From the IMG/VR virus record IMGVR_UViG_3300027142_000039, positions 1-29,872 of that record: a stretch of 29,872 nucleotides of DNA; one strand, 5' to 3'. Each line of letters opens with the position of its first letter. Position 1 is the stretch's first letter. Below the pieces are notes generated by a model, which worked only from the letters and a program-made list of their open reading frames with translations, ran no database searches and was not told the origin of the DNA. The translations under genes were made by a program, and so were the position numbers. Origin of the DNA: a virus. Shown one piece after another: positions 1-7,309 of the stretch.

Positions 1-1293
1 TTAGAGGCCGAGCAAGCTGCCTCGGCAGCACCTACACCTGATCCCATTCCTGCAATGGAAAACACCACCCCTGATCTGGCAGTGGTGCGGGCCGAAGCCG
101 CTGAGGCTGAGCGCTCCCGCATCGCTGGCATTTCTGCACTGACCGAAAAGCACGGTATGGCCGATCTCGGCCGCCAGCTGATCGAGTCTGGTCGTTCTAT
201 CGACGAGGCTCGCGCTGCTGTGCTCGACAACCTCGACATCAAACAGGAGCCTGTGAACATGAGCGCCGCTGAAATCGGCCTGACTGAGAAGGAGAGCCGC
301 AGCTTCTCTTTCATGCGTGCCATTAACTATCTGGCCAACCCGACCGACCGCGCCGCTCGCGAGGCTGCTGCGTTCGAGATCGAGGCATCTGAAGCTGCTG
401 CTGCGAAGCTCGGCCGTCAGTCCCGCGGCATCACAATCCCCCAGGATGTGCTGCGCCGTGACCTGAACGTTGGCGCTGCAACCGCTGGCGGCAACCTGGT
501 TGCCACTGAGCTGGATGCTGGCAGCTTCATCGATCTGCTGCGCAACGCCTCCGCTCTGGATCAGGCCGGCGCCACTGTGCTGACCGGTCTCACCGGCAAC
601 GTGGCCATTCCCCGTCAATCCGGCGCTGGCACTGCTTACTGGGTTGCTGAGTCCGGTGCCCCCACCGAATCCCAGCAGACCGTGGATCAGGTGAGCCTGA
701 CTCCTAAGACTGTGGCCGCCTTCACTGACTACAGCCGCCGCCTGATGATCCAGTCCTCCATCGATGTGGAGAACATGGTGCGCACCGACCTGGCTCGTGT
801 GCTCGCACTCAAGATCGACCTGGCTGGTCTCTATGGCACCGGCTCCAACGGCGAGCCCCTCGGCCTGAAGCTCACCACCGGCATCGGCACCGAGGACTTC
901 GCCGCTGACACCCCTACCTTCGCTGAGGTGGTGGCACTGGAAAGCGACGTGGCAACCGCCAACGCCCTGCTCGGCAGCCCCGTCTACCTGATGAACGCTG
1001 CCATGCGCGGCGGCCTCAAGACCAAGGCCAAGGACGCAGGTTCCGGCCTGTTCGTCATGGAAGGCAACGAGGTGAACGGCTATCAAGGCGTGCTGTCCAA
1101 CCAAGTTGCTTCTGGTGATCTGTGGTTCGGCAACTTCGCTGACCTGATCATCGGCTACTTCTCCGGCCTGGATCTGATGGTGGACCCCTACACCAACAGC
1201 ACCTCTGGCACCGTGCGCGTGGTTGCCATGCAGGATGTGGACATTGCCGTCCGTCACCCTGAATCCTTCAGCCGCGGCAACAACACCCTCTGA
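1..1293 (+). CDS. Prohead protease (C-terminal part) fused to HK97-fold major capsid protein, 5' partial
   Basis: The frame is open from base 1 with no stop, so the gene starts upstream. Codons 19-85 (Ala/Glu-rich, with ERSRIAGI and GRQLIESGRSIDEARAAVL) look like the C-terminal tail of ClpP/S49-type prohead proteases. The rest, from MSAAEIGL (ATG 259), is an HK97-type capsid subunit: a charged N-terminal delta-like region, then TAGGNLVATEL, the YWVAESGAP segment, LYGTGSNGEPLGL and a C-terminal MQDVDIAVRHPESF, all typical of the family. An AGGAG at 244-248 lies about 10 nt before ATG 259, so free capsid protein may also be made by internal initiation. The capsid protein forms the procapsid shell and the protease removes the delta domain. 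The capsid identity is secure; the protease part rests on the short visible tail. Confidence 0.88.
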   Translation, partial: LEAEQAASAAPTPDPIPAMENTTPDLAVVRAEAAEAERSRIAGISALTEKHGMADLGRQLIESGRSIDEARAAVLDNLDIKQEPVNMSAAEIGLTEKESRSFSFMRAINYLANPTDRAAREAAAFEIEASEAAAAKLGRQSRGITIPQDVLRRDLNVGAATAGGNLVATELDAGSFIDLLRNASALDQAGATVLTGLTGNVAIPRQSGAGTAYWVAESGAPTESQQTVDQVSLTPKTVAAFTDYSRRLMIQSSIDVENMVRTDLARVLALKIDLAGLYGTGSNGEPLGLKLTTGIGTEDFAADTPTFAEVVALESDVATANALLGSPVYLMNAAMRGGLKTKAKDAGSGLFVMEGNEVNGYQGVLSNQVASGDLWFGNFADLIIGYFSGLDLMVDPYTNSTSGTVRVVAMQDVDIAVRHPESFSRGNNTL

Positions 1294-1295
1294 TC

Positions 1296-1502
1296 ATGTT
1301 GATCAAGGTCTTACGGCAAACGATGCTGGCGGGCCGGGTGGTGAAAGTCGGGGAAGTCCTAGAGGCTTCCCCCTCTGACGCCAAACTCCTGATCGGTATC
1401 GGCAAAGCTGTTGAGGCTGTCGCCTCTGTAGTAGACGCAGTTGAGACAATCGCTCAACCTGCACCTAAACCAACCACCCCCCGACGGAGGGCAAAATCAT
1501 GA
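1296..1502 (+). CDS. Small head-region protein, unknown function
   Basis: A 68-residue protein starting 2 nt after the capsid stop and overlapping the next gene by ATGA. It opens with MLIKVLRQTMLAGRVVKVGE, followed by a short acidic/hydrophobic stretch (ASPSDAKLLIGIGKA), an Ala/Val-rich linker and a basic Pro-rich tail (PTTPRRRAKS). Small proteins with a 'VKVGEVLELSEADAKLLIGLGKA'-like core are common directly behind phage capsid genes, as I recall, but have no agreed function. Position suggests a head or connector role (inference). No membrane segment or signal peptide is seen. Confidence 0.7.
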   Translation: MLIKVLRQTMLAGRVVKVGEVLEASPSDAKLLIGIGKAVEAVASVVDAVETIAQPAPKPTTPRRRAKS

Positions 1503-1888
1503 CCATCCACAACCTCGGATCTAAGACCGATCTGCTCGAGCTGCACAACAACGCAGTCGTTGCATCCACCGGCGCTGGCACCCCCGCCAACGTTGATCTC
1601 GTGGACTATGAGGGCGACGTTGCCTTCATCATCGATGCAGCTGCTGCCGGCTCTGGCGTCACCCTGACCGCCAAGATCCAGCACAGCAACACCACCACCT
1701 CCGGCGATTTCGTGGATGTGACCGGTGGCGGCTTCACCGCTGCTGCTGCTAACACCGCATTCCAAGAGAAGATCTACCTGAACAGCAACGATCTGCGTCG
1801 CTACGTTCGCGTGCTCTTCACTGTGACCGGCGGCACCGGCACCGGCGCCGTTTCCGTGGTGGCTCTTGGCTCTAAGAAGTACAGCTGA
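1499..1888 (+). CDS. Putative head decoration/structural protein
   Basis: 129 residues, rich in Gly, Ala, Thr and Val with alternating beta-strand pattern and no charged clusters, as in small virion beta proteins. It includes a DLVDYEGDVAFIIDA strand pair and ends LRRYVRVLFTVTGGTGTGAVSVVALGSKKY, a pattern I associate with phage structural proteins encoded just after the capsid. It sits between a small head protein and the head-tail joining protein, inside the same operon (4-nt overlap upstream, 2-nt gap downstream). A capsid-decorating role is inferred from place and composition; a minor connector protein is the alternative. Confidence 0.65.
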   Translation: MTIHNLGSKTDLLELHNNAVVASTGAGTPANVDLVDYEGDVAFIIDAAAAGSGVTLTAKIQHSNTTTSGDFVDVTGGGFTAAAANTAFQEKIYLNSNDLRRYVRVLFTVTGGTGTGAVSVVALGSKKYS

Positions 1889-1890
1889 GC

Positions 1891-2169
1891 ATGGCGTTCA
1901 CTGAGGATCTGGATGTGTTCCTCGCAGACTTCGGCGTCAGCTGCACTGCTGGCGCCGTTACTGCGAAGGGAATCCTGGACATGCCAAGCCAGGTGATCAG
2001 CAATGGAATGGTGCTTAGCACTGACTACACGCTGACGGCCAGAACCTCAAACTTCGGCAGTCTCATCCGCGGCGATTCGATCACTGTGGATGGGGCTGCT
2101 TATACCGTCAGAGAGACCATGCTCATGGATGACGGCAAATTCGTACAACTCGGATTGCAGAAGACATGA
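1891..2169 (+). CDS. Head-tail joining protein (lambda gpFII-like)
   Basis: 92 residues. The pattern is DLDVFLADFGV near the N terminus, a middle ILDMPSQV strand, LTARTSNFGSLIRGDSITVDGAAYTVRE and a final strand with DDGKFVQLGLQK. This matches the gpFII-like head-tail attachment fold, in which a 'xxGDxxTVxGxxYxVRE' segment precedes the last strand. Such proteins seal the connector and provide the surface for tail docking. It overlaps the next gene by ATGA (2166-2169). Family assignment is by pattern only; length and place fit well. Confidence 0.7.
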   Translation: MAFTEDLDVFLADFGVSCTAGAVTAKGILDMPSQVISNGMVLSTDYTLTARTSNFGSLIRGDSITVDGAAYTVRETMLMDDGKFVQLGLQKT

Positions 2170-2804
2170 GCGGTCCATTCAAGGTCAACACCAGAAGCCA
2201 ATGGGCAGCGCTGAATCCTGTGCTGATGGCAGGAGAGCCTGGCCTTGAGAGTGATACGCAGAATCTGAAGATCGGCAATGGTCTGACGCCATGGAGCAAG
2301 CTGCCGTACCACGGCTGCCCTGGGTACTGGGGATCGTTCTGGGATACGACCTCACAAGTTGCGGCGGCGATCAACACTGCCTATCCGATTTTTTTACGAC
2401 AGGTTGATCTGACAAGCCGTGGCGTAAGAATCGTCTCGGACAGCCGGATCACGGTTGACCATCCGGGAATCTATAGCTTCACGTTCTCGATCCAGTTCAG
2501 CAATAGTGACGCGCAGATCCATGATGTGAACGTCTGGTTGCGCAAGAACGACAGCGGTAGCAGTGGTGATGTGCCTGCAAGCGACAGCAAATTCAGTGTC
2601 ATTTCCAGCCATGGAGGCGTGGAAGGCAACGTTATCGGCACCGTGAACTTTGTGCTGGGCTTGGTAGGTGGTGACTACATTGAGCTGATGTGGATGACCA
2701 GCAATGTGGCAGCCTATATAAATGCCGATCCGGCATCAAGTAGCCCGGCACATCCCAGCATCCCCGGCATCATCTGCACATTGGTGCAGGTTGCCTCGGC
2801 ATAA
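2166..2804 (+). CDS. Virion protein with Mtd-type N-terminal domain and jelly-roll-like C terminus
   Basis: 212 residues. Residues 1-50 (SQWAALNPVLMAGEPGLESD, then LKIGNGLTPWSKLPY) are the short N-terminal module found on phage receptor-binding proteins (Mtd/hyaluronidase-type). The same module opens the tail fibre at 10591. Residues about 60-212 are beta-rich (DHPGIYSFTFSIQFSNS, VWLRKNDSG, GGDYIELMWM) and recall C1q/TNF-like trimeric jelly rolls of phage adhesins. Its place between head-tail joining and tail terminator genes is unusual for a fibre; it may be a head fibre or a collar-bound adhesin (inference). It is joined upstream by ATGA and is 2 nt from the next gene. Confidence 0.7.
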   Translation: MSGPFKVNTRSQWAALNPVLMAGEPGLESDTQNLKIGNGLTPWSKLPYHGCPGYWGSFWDTTSQVAAAINTAYPIFLRQVDLTSRGVRIVSDSRITVDHPGIYSFTFSIQFSNSDAQIHDVNVWLRKNDSGSSGDVPASDSKFSVISSHGGVEGNVIGTVNFVLGLVGGDYIELMWMTSNVAAYINADPASSSPAHPSIPGIICTLVQVASA

Positions 2805-2806
2805 CC

Positions 2807-3235
2807 ATGACTACCAAGCGCGAACAGGTACTGACGGCGATCCGCACGGCGCTCACCGGAACAACTGGCGTTAGCACCAGGATCTATCGCAGCAGGGTGG
2901 AACCACTGAGCCGCGGCGAAAGCCCGGCACTTGTGATCGAGCCGATCTCGGATACAGCGCAGCAGAACACCAGCTTGCCCACGCTGGATTGGAGCCTGAC
3001 CGTGCGGATCGCGGTGATCGTGCGTGGCACGGTGCCGGATCAGACGGCTGATCCGATCATTGAGAGCCTGCACGCCAAGATGATGGCCGATCTTACGCTC
3101 GGCGGATATGCGATTGATGTGCAACCGCAATCGGTGAGCTTCGAGATGGTGGAAGCTGATCAACCGGCTGGCGTGATTGGCTGCGAATATCTTGTGCGTT
3201 ATCGCACCTCAGTCACCAATTTGACTATCAGCTGA
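2807..3235 (+). CDS. Tail terminator/completion protein (lambda gpU/Gp37-like)
   Basis: 142 residues with an alpha-beta pattern: an N-terminal helix (KREQVLTAIRTAL), RIYRSRVEPLSRGESPALVI, a conserved-looking LDWSLTVRIAVIVRG strand, an IIESLHAKMMAD helix, and a final GVIGCEYLVRYRT strand. This order matches the minor tail protein U/tail-terminator family, which forms a hexameric ring that ends tail-tube growth and binds the connector. It lies directly upstream of the major tail protein gene, the standard location. It is the last gene before the only real gap in the structural operon. Confidence 0.75.
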   Translation: MTTKREQVLTAIRTALTGTTGVSTRIYRSRVEPLSRGESPALVIEPISDTAQQNTSLPTLDWSLTVRIAVIVRGTVPDQTADPIIESLHAKMMADLTLGGYAIDVQPQSVSFEMVEADQPAGVIGCEYLVRYRTSVTNLTIS

Positions 3236-3269
3236 GCCGGCTACGATGGGTTGAAAGATTCCATCCGGC
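3236..3269 (+). promoter_or_regulatory. RNA hairpin upstream of the major tail tube gene
   Basis: In a 40-nt gap the arms GCCGG (3236-3240) plus ATGG (3246-3249), with a 5-nt bulge, pair with CCATCCGGC (3261-3269) around an 11-nt loop. There is no T-run after it, so it is not an intrinsic terminator. The tail tube start follows 7 nt later. It may be an mRNA processing or stability element that raises output of an abundant virion protein (inference). Confidence 0.4.
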
Positions 3270-3275
3270 CAAGCC

Positions 3276-4214
3276 ATGCCGCTGCTTTCCCGCCGCCAGC
3301 TGCTGCTGGCCGAAATCGAGACTACCTATGGCGTCGACCCTACGCCAACTGTTGGCGCCAACGCCATCCTGGTGCGCAATATCGAGGTGACGCCCCTCGA
3401 GGCTGACACCGTAAGTCGTGAGCTGATCCGCCCTTACCTCGGCCAATCCGAGCAGCTGCTAGCCCAAACCCGTGTGCTGGTGAACTTTGAAGTGGAGCTT
3501 GCAGGTTCTGGCACTGCTGGCACTGCCCCGGCATATGGCCCGCTGCTGAAAGCATGTTCGTTCACTGAGACCGTATCGGCTAGCACGAGCGTCACCTATA
3601 CGCCGAACAGCAACGCTTCGCCCGGCTCGGTCACGATCTACTTCAACAACGATGGCGTGCTGCACAAGGCCACCGGCTGCCGCGGCACCTTCTCGCTGAA
3701 CTGCACCGTTGGTGAGATCCCCACCATTGCATTCGAGTTCACGGGCATTTACAACGCCCCGACCGCATCGGCTATCAGCAGCCCCACCTACGCCAATCAA
3801 GCTGATCCGGTGGTGTTCAAGCAGGGCAACACCACTGGCTTCGAGGTGTTCAGCTATGCCGGTTGCCTTCAGAGCTTCACGATGGAACTGGCCAATGAGC
3901 TGGTCTATCGCGAGCTGGTGGGCTGCACCAAGGAAGTGATCATCACCAACCGCGCCCCTGCTGGTGAGGTGATGATTGAGGCCGTCTCGGTCAGCGCTCA
4001 CAACTTCTTTAACGATGCCACCGGCAGCAGCACTGGAAACCTGACCTTCCAGCACGGCCAGACCGCTGGCAATATCGTGACCTTCACCGCTGATCAGATC
4101 GATCTGGGCAACCCGTCCTATAGCGATGAAGACGGCATCCAGATGCTGACCCTGCCATACATTGCCACCCCGACCGATTCGGGCAATGATGAGATGGAGA
4201 TTGTCTTCACCTGA
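3276..4214 (+). CDS. Major tail tube protein
   Basis: 312 residues, typical in size for a siphovirus tail tube protein with an extra domain. It begins with SRRQLLLAEIETTYGVDPTP, the common opening of this family (a helix and 'E..YGvdptP'), then IEVTPLEADTVSRELIRPYLG. The body is beta-rich and closes on residues near IVTFTADQIDLGNPSYSDEDGI, which resembles the last strands of tube proteins. It polymerises in hexameric rings around the tape measure. It is followed by the G/GT chaperones and tape measure, the conserved tail order. A hairpin sits just before its start. Confidence 0.85.
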   Translation: MPLLSRRQLLLAEIETTYGVDPTPTVGANAILVRNIEVTPLEADTVSRELIRPYLGQSEQLLAQTRVLVNFEVELAGSGTAGTAPAYGPLLKACSFTETVSASTSVTYTPNSNASPGSVTIYFNNDGVLHKATGCRGTFSLNCTVGEIPTIAFEFTGIYNAPTASAISSPTYANQADPVVFKQGNTTGFEVFSYAGCLQSFTMELANELVYRELVGCTKEVIITNRAPAGEVMIEAVSVSAHNFFNDATGSSTGNLTFQHGQTAGNIVTFTADQIDLGNPSYSDEDGIQMLTLPYIATPTDSGNDEMEIVFT

Positions 4215-4219
4215 TCCGC

Positions 4220-4600
4220 GTGGCATTTGTCCTTAAGCAGTCAGACTCCTATACCTGGCCGGTGAGCATCAAGCTCCCGGCCAATGGGGGGAAGCGAGAG
4301 CGGCAGACCTTTGATGCTGAGTTCAAGCGGCTGGCACAAAGCCGCATCAACGAGATTCAGCGCGAGGTGCAGCTGCGCGTTAAGGCCAACGAAAAGGGTG
4401 AAGACACTGGCGAGGGCGTCAGTGATCAGAGCATTGCCGATGAGATCCTGGTTGGCTGGGATGGAATCATCGATGGCGATGGTGAGCCCGTGCCCTTCAG
4501 CAATGCGGTAAAGGCGCAACTGCTGGATGTGCCAATGATGGCCGGCGCTTTGGTTGCCGCCTACTTTGAGTCGCTGGTGGAGCAGAAGAGAAAAAACTGA
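4220..4600 (+). CDS. Tail assembly chaperone, G-type (zero-frame product)
   Basis: 126 residues from a GTG start 5 nt after the tail tube stop. The N-terminal strand MAFVLKQSDSYTWPVSIKLP and the long charged helix (QTFDAEFKRLAQSRINEIQREVQ) fit tail chaperones of the lambda gpG type. These bind the tape measure and tail tube subunits during assembly and are absent from the finished tail. The last codons are AGA AAA AAC TGA, which contain the slippery heptamer for a -1 shift (4591-4597). Identity rests on position, frameshift and size, as these proteins diverge strongly. Confidence 0.85.
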   Translation: MAFVLKQSDSYTWPVSIKLPANGGKRERQTFDAEFKRLAQSRINEIQREVQLRVKANEKGEDTGEGVSDQSIADEILVGWDGIIDGDGEPVPFSNAVKAQLLDVPMMAGALVAAYFESLVEQKRKN

Positions 4601-4629
4601 TCGGGGCCGCTGAGCATTGGCTAGGCGGC
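4591..4629 (+). promoter_or_regulatory. Programmed -1 ribosomal frameshift signal (slippery site plus hairpin)
   Basis: A AAA AAC at 4591-4597 is phased exactly as X XXY YYZ to the zero frame and stands directly before the TGA. After an 8-nt spacer a hairpin forms: GCCGC (4606-4610) with GCGGC (4625-4629), a T-G wobble, one mismatch, then AGC (4613-4615) with GCT (4620-4622) and loop ATTG. The frame entered is open until 4920. These three elements make a canonical G/GT recoding site. Confidence 0.88.
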
Positions 4630-4920
4630 ATGGAGGTTGACGACACAGCAAAGGATGCAGCTGTGTTCGGCATCGAACCACCACCGAGCAAGGCGGCCGT
4701 CAACTTTGAGGTGGAGCCAGAAGCATGGGCAGCCGTGCGTGTGTTCCTAAAGGTGCAGACGCAATGGCGTACTGATTCCGGCACCATGATCGGCCTCGAC
4801 TATGGCGCCGTGCGGTGGGTGTTTGATCTACTGCAGATCGTTGATCCAGCCGAGGTTCTAGGTGATCTGCAGATCATCGAGGCTACAGTGGTTGCAGCAG
4901 TCAACAAGCGCAAGAAATAG
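4597..4920 (+). CDS. T domain of the GT tail assembly chaperone (read by -1 frameshift)
   Basis: After the slip, decoding continues at CTG 4597 (LIGAAEHWLGGMEVDDTA and on) to the stop at 4918-4920. This gives a G-T fusion of 233 residues encoded over 4220-4920. The 107-residue extension has AAEHW near the junction, then TMIGLDYGAVRWVFDLLQI, a pattern seen in the downstream T partner (DUF1799-like) of tail chaperones. An ATG at 4630 could give a free 96-residue protein, but it lies within the predicted hairpin region, has no clear ribosome site, and the residues before it (4597-4629) look conserved. GT is thought to recruit tail tube subunits to the tape measure. Confidence 0.82.
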   Translation: MIGAAEHWLGGMEVDDTAKDAAVFGIEPPPSKAAVNFEVEPEAWAAVRVFLKVQTQWRTDSGTMIGLDYGAVRWVFDLLQIVDPAEVLGDLQIIEATVVAAVNKRKK

Positions 4921-4922
4921 CC

Positions 4923-6845
4923 ATGGCGCTGGACATGACAACTGCCCTGACGATCAGGGCCAAGGTTGACGGTCTGGCCCAGATTGATGGTTTGACTCGT
5001 TCGCTTGACAAGGCAAACAATCAGGCCGGCGGCTTGAGTGGTGCGTTCAACAAGCTTGGCGGCATGGCCAAAAATGCCGGCATTGCCATCGCCGGTCTTG
5101 GTGCTGCTGCAGTTGGCGGCCTTGCAGTGCTTGGCAAGAATGCGATTGATGCAGCAGACAACCTCAACGATCTGAGCCAACGCACTGGTGTTGGCGTTGA
5201 AGCGCTAAGCAAGTTTGGAGCCGCAGCGGAAGATAGTGGCAGCAGCTTGGATGAAGTTGCCAAAGCCATGGGCAAGCTCTCCAAAGGGATTGTTGACCCA
5301 ACTTCTAAAGCCAACGAAGCGCTCAGATCTATTGGGATTAGTTCGACGGACGCAAGCGGCAAGATTCGCAGCGTTGACGCGGTGATGCTCGACATTGCCG
5401 ATAAGTTCAGCAAGCTGCCAGATGGTGCGCAAAAGACTGCATTGGCGATGGAGATCTTCGGCAAATCAGGCGCCAACCTGATTCCGATGTTGAACGGTGG
5501 CCGCGAAGCCATGAGCCAATACTCAGCCACTATCACCACTGAGATGGCGCAGGCTGCTGACAAGTTCAACGATGCAATCAATGCAATCATGCGTGAACTG
5601 GCAGGGCCATTTAATCAAGCCATCACGGCTGCTTTGCCTTACATCACGCAGATGGCGCAGCAGCTTGGTGCAGCATTGCCTGGCGCAATCGCAGCCTTGG
5701 TTCCTGTGCTGACAGGCTTCCTTGGCACACTGGCTCAGATCGGCCAGTGGTTCGCCACGCTGACGCCGCAACAGCAGGGGTTCATTGCTGGCGCAGCTGC
5801 GCTCACGGTCGCCTTTGTTGCACTGGCGCCTGCAATCACGGCGATCATCACGGTGTTCACTGCACTTGGCCCGCTTATTGCCGGTATCGCGGCAGCGATT
5901 GTCGGAATCCCTGCTGTGATTGCCGGCTGGGCTGGTGCGATCGCCCCCCTTGTCGCTGGATTGACTGGTCTTGGCCAGGTTCTTATTGCGGTATTTACTG
6001 GCCCAGTTGGATGGGTGACACTTGCTGTTGCTGCTGGCATAGCCATCTATGCCTTCCGCGATAAAATTATCGACGCTTTCAAAGGCATTGGCATAGTCTT
6101 TGTCGAAATAGCTGGCTTATATAAGAAAGTCTTTATTGAGCCAGTCTTAAAGTTGGGCCAAGTTGTTATTGATTTTTATCTCAAGCCTTGGCTTAAGATA
6201 TTTGACCTTATCAAAAAGCCCTTTGAAATGGGCCTTAATTTCTTCAAAGATAAGTTCGTCGGACCGATCCAAAGGATTGCGTCTTCTATGGTTGACTCGC
6301 TAAAGAGTGCCTTTAAGCGAGTCACTGACTTCATCATTGCACCATTCAAGGCTGCTGCTGATGTTGTCAAGGGCGTGTTCAACACTCTTATTGGCATTGT
6401 CGAGAAAGGCATCAACTCGGCAATCGCTGGGATTAACAAGCTAATTCAAGCGGCCAACAAGGTGCCCGGAGTTAGCATCCCAACAATTAGCAATGTGACG
6501 TTGCCACGCTTCGCAGAGGGTGGCGTCGTTAATGGCCCTACTTTGGCAATGGTTGGCGAGGGAGGAGAGCCTGAATATATTGTGCCGCAGTCTAAGGCTG
6601 GCAAATTTGCGGCCAACTGGATGGCTGGTATGCGTGGCCCTGCTGCCATCCCGCGCTTTGCCGAGGGTGGCGTGGTGGTGCCGAGCAATGCGCAGATCAA
6701 TGTTCAAACTGGTCCCGTGACACAAATGGATGGGACCAATTACGTCACTGTGTCTGATATGGAAAAAGCCATGCAATCAATGGCCGTGTCAATTTATAGC
6801 AGTGTCAGATCTTCCGGTGGCCGTAGATACGCAGGAGTGCGATGA
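4923..6845 (+). CDS. Tail tape measure protein
   Basis: 640 residues; by position and features the tape measure, whose length sets tail length. The N-terminal 60 residues are helical with IDGLTRSLDKANNQAGGLSG, then a glycine-rich hydrophobic stretch (IAIAGLGAAAVGGLAVLG). Residues about 75-200 hold ALSKFGAAAEDSG and ALAMEIFGKSGANLIPML, hallmarks of this family. Long hydrophobic membrane-like segments follow (about 280-375), likely for DNA passage into the cell. The C terminus carries two copies of PRFAEGGVV, each before a short domain; the first leads into GPTLAMVGEGGEPEYIVPQS, a known tape-measure tail motif. At 640 residues it implies a rather short tail (inference). It overlaps the next gene by ATGA. 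Confidence 0.92.
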   Translation: MALDMTTALTIRAKVDGLAQIDGLTRSLDKANNQAGGLSGAFNKLGGMAKNAGIAIAGLGAAAVGGLAVLGKNAIDAADNLNDLSQRTGVGVEALSKFGAAAEDSGSSLDEVAKAMGKLSKGIVDPTSKANEALRSIGISSTDASGKIRSVDAVMLDIADKFSKLPDGAQKTALAMEIFGKSGANLIPMLNGGREAMSQYSATITTEMAQAADKFNDAINAIMRELAGPFNQAITAALPYITQMAQQLGAALPGAIAALVPVLTGFLGTLAQIGQWFATLTPQQQGFIAGAAALTVAFVALAPAITAIITVFTALGPLIAGIAAAIVGIPAVIAGWAGAIAPLVAGLTGLGQVLIAVFTGPVGWVTLAVAAGIAIYAFRDKIIDAFKGIGIVFVEIAGLYKKVFIEPVLKLGQVVIDFYLKPWLKIFDLIKKPFEMGLNFFKDKFVGPIQRIASSMVDSLKSAFKRVTDFIIAPFKAAADVVKGVFNTLIGIVEKGINSAIAGINKLIQAANKVPGVSIPTISNVTLPRFAEGGVVNGPTLAMVGEGGEPEYIVPQSKAGKFAANWMAGMRGPAAIPRFAEGGVVVPSNAQINVQTGPVTQMDGTNYVTVSDMEKAMQSMAVSIYSSVRSSGGRRYAGVR

Positions 6846-7309
6846 AAACCAATAGAAGCCAGGCGCTTTATATGCGCATTTTCGATAGCACCAACACCTA
6901 CCACAGGTGGCAATCCTTCTATGTCAATCAATCAGTGACATGGGACGGCGCGTCATGGTCTTATCATCCATTTGTAATCAATGCCTTTACCGGCAGCGCA
7001 GGCGCCCCTGGGTCAAACTTGTCCATTGAAATTCCGGCCACAAAGCAGGCGGTTGAAGCTTTCAACTACGGTCTTGGCTTGAATTGGTTGTGTGAAGTCA
7101 AGCTATATGAATTTGATGCCAAGCTGACCCAAGCTGCTCCGCCAGCTGGTCAAACGTTGATTGCGTCGGTGATTGGAGAAATCATTGCTGTCTCCGGTAG
7201 CTTCACGCTGCTTGAGGTTACTCTTGGCTCAGGCCTTGCACCTATAGGAGCTCAAGTGCCGCCACGCAACTACACGACTGCCTTGGTCGGCACTCCGCTG
7301 AAAATATGA
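6842..7309 (+). CDS. Minor tail protein (distal tail/DUF1833- or gpL-like position)
   Basis: 155 residues, beta-rich, starting RSQALYMRIFDSTNTYHRW. The middle part (AFTGSAGAPGSNLSIEIPAT) and the end (IIAVSGSFTLLEVTLGSGLAPIGAQVPPR) recall small tail-tip proteins that read 'lP.r..t..lvG.pl', sited between tape measure and the J-like hub. In lambda this slot is held by M and L; many other phages carry DUF1833 proteins here. No cysteine cluster like that of gpL's iron-sulphur site is seen. It is joined to neighbours by 4-nt overlaps on both sides. The role is inferred from place. Confidence 0.65.
   Translation: MKTNRSQALYMRIFDSTNTYHRWQSFYVNQSVTWDGASWSYHPFVINAFTGSAGAPGSNLSIEIPATKQAVEAFNYGLGLNWLCEVKLYEFDAKLTQAAPPAGQTLIASVIGEIIAVSGSFTLLEVTLGSGLAPIGAQVPPRNYTTALVGTPLKI

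Noticed and set aside
1-1257. 418-residue minus-strand open frame opposite the capsid gene
   Set aside because: His/Gly/Ala-rich sequence without motifs, exactly antisense to a clear capsid gene; explained by biased third codon positions.
3459-4226. 255-residue minus-strand open frame opposite the tail tube gene
   Set aside because: No recognisable domain and opposite to a clear structural gene; a codon-bias shadow.
5937-5944. GCGATCGC (HIP1 palindrome of cyanobacteria) as host marker
   Set aside because: I noticed only this single copy, which is not informative; counts over the whole genome would be needed.
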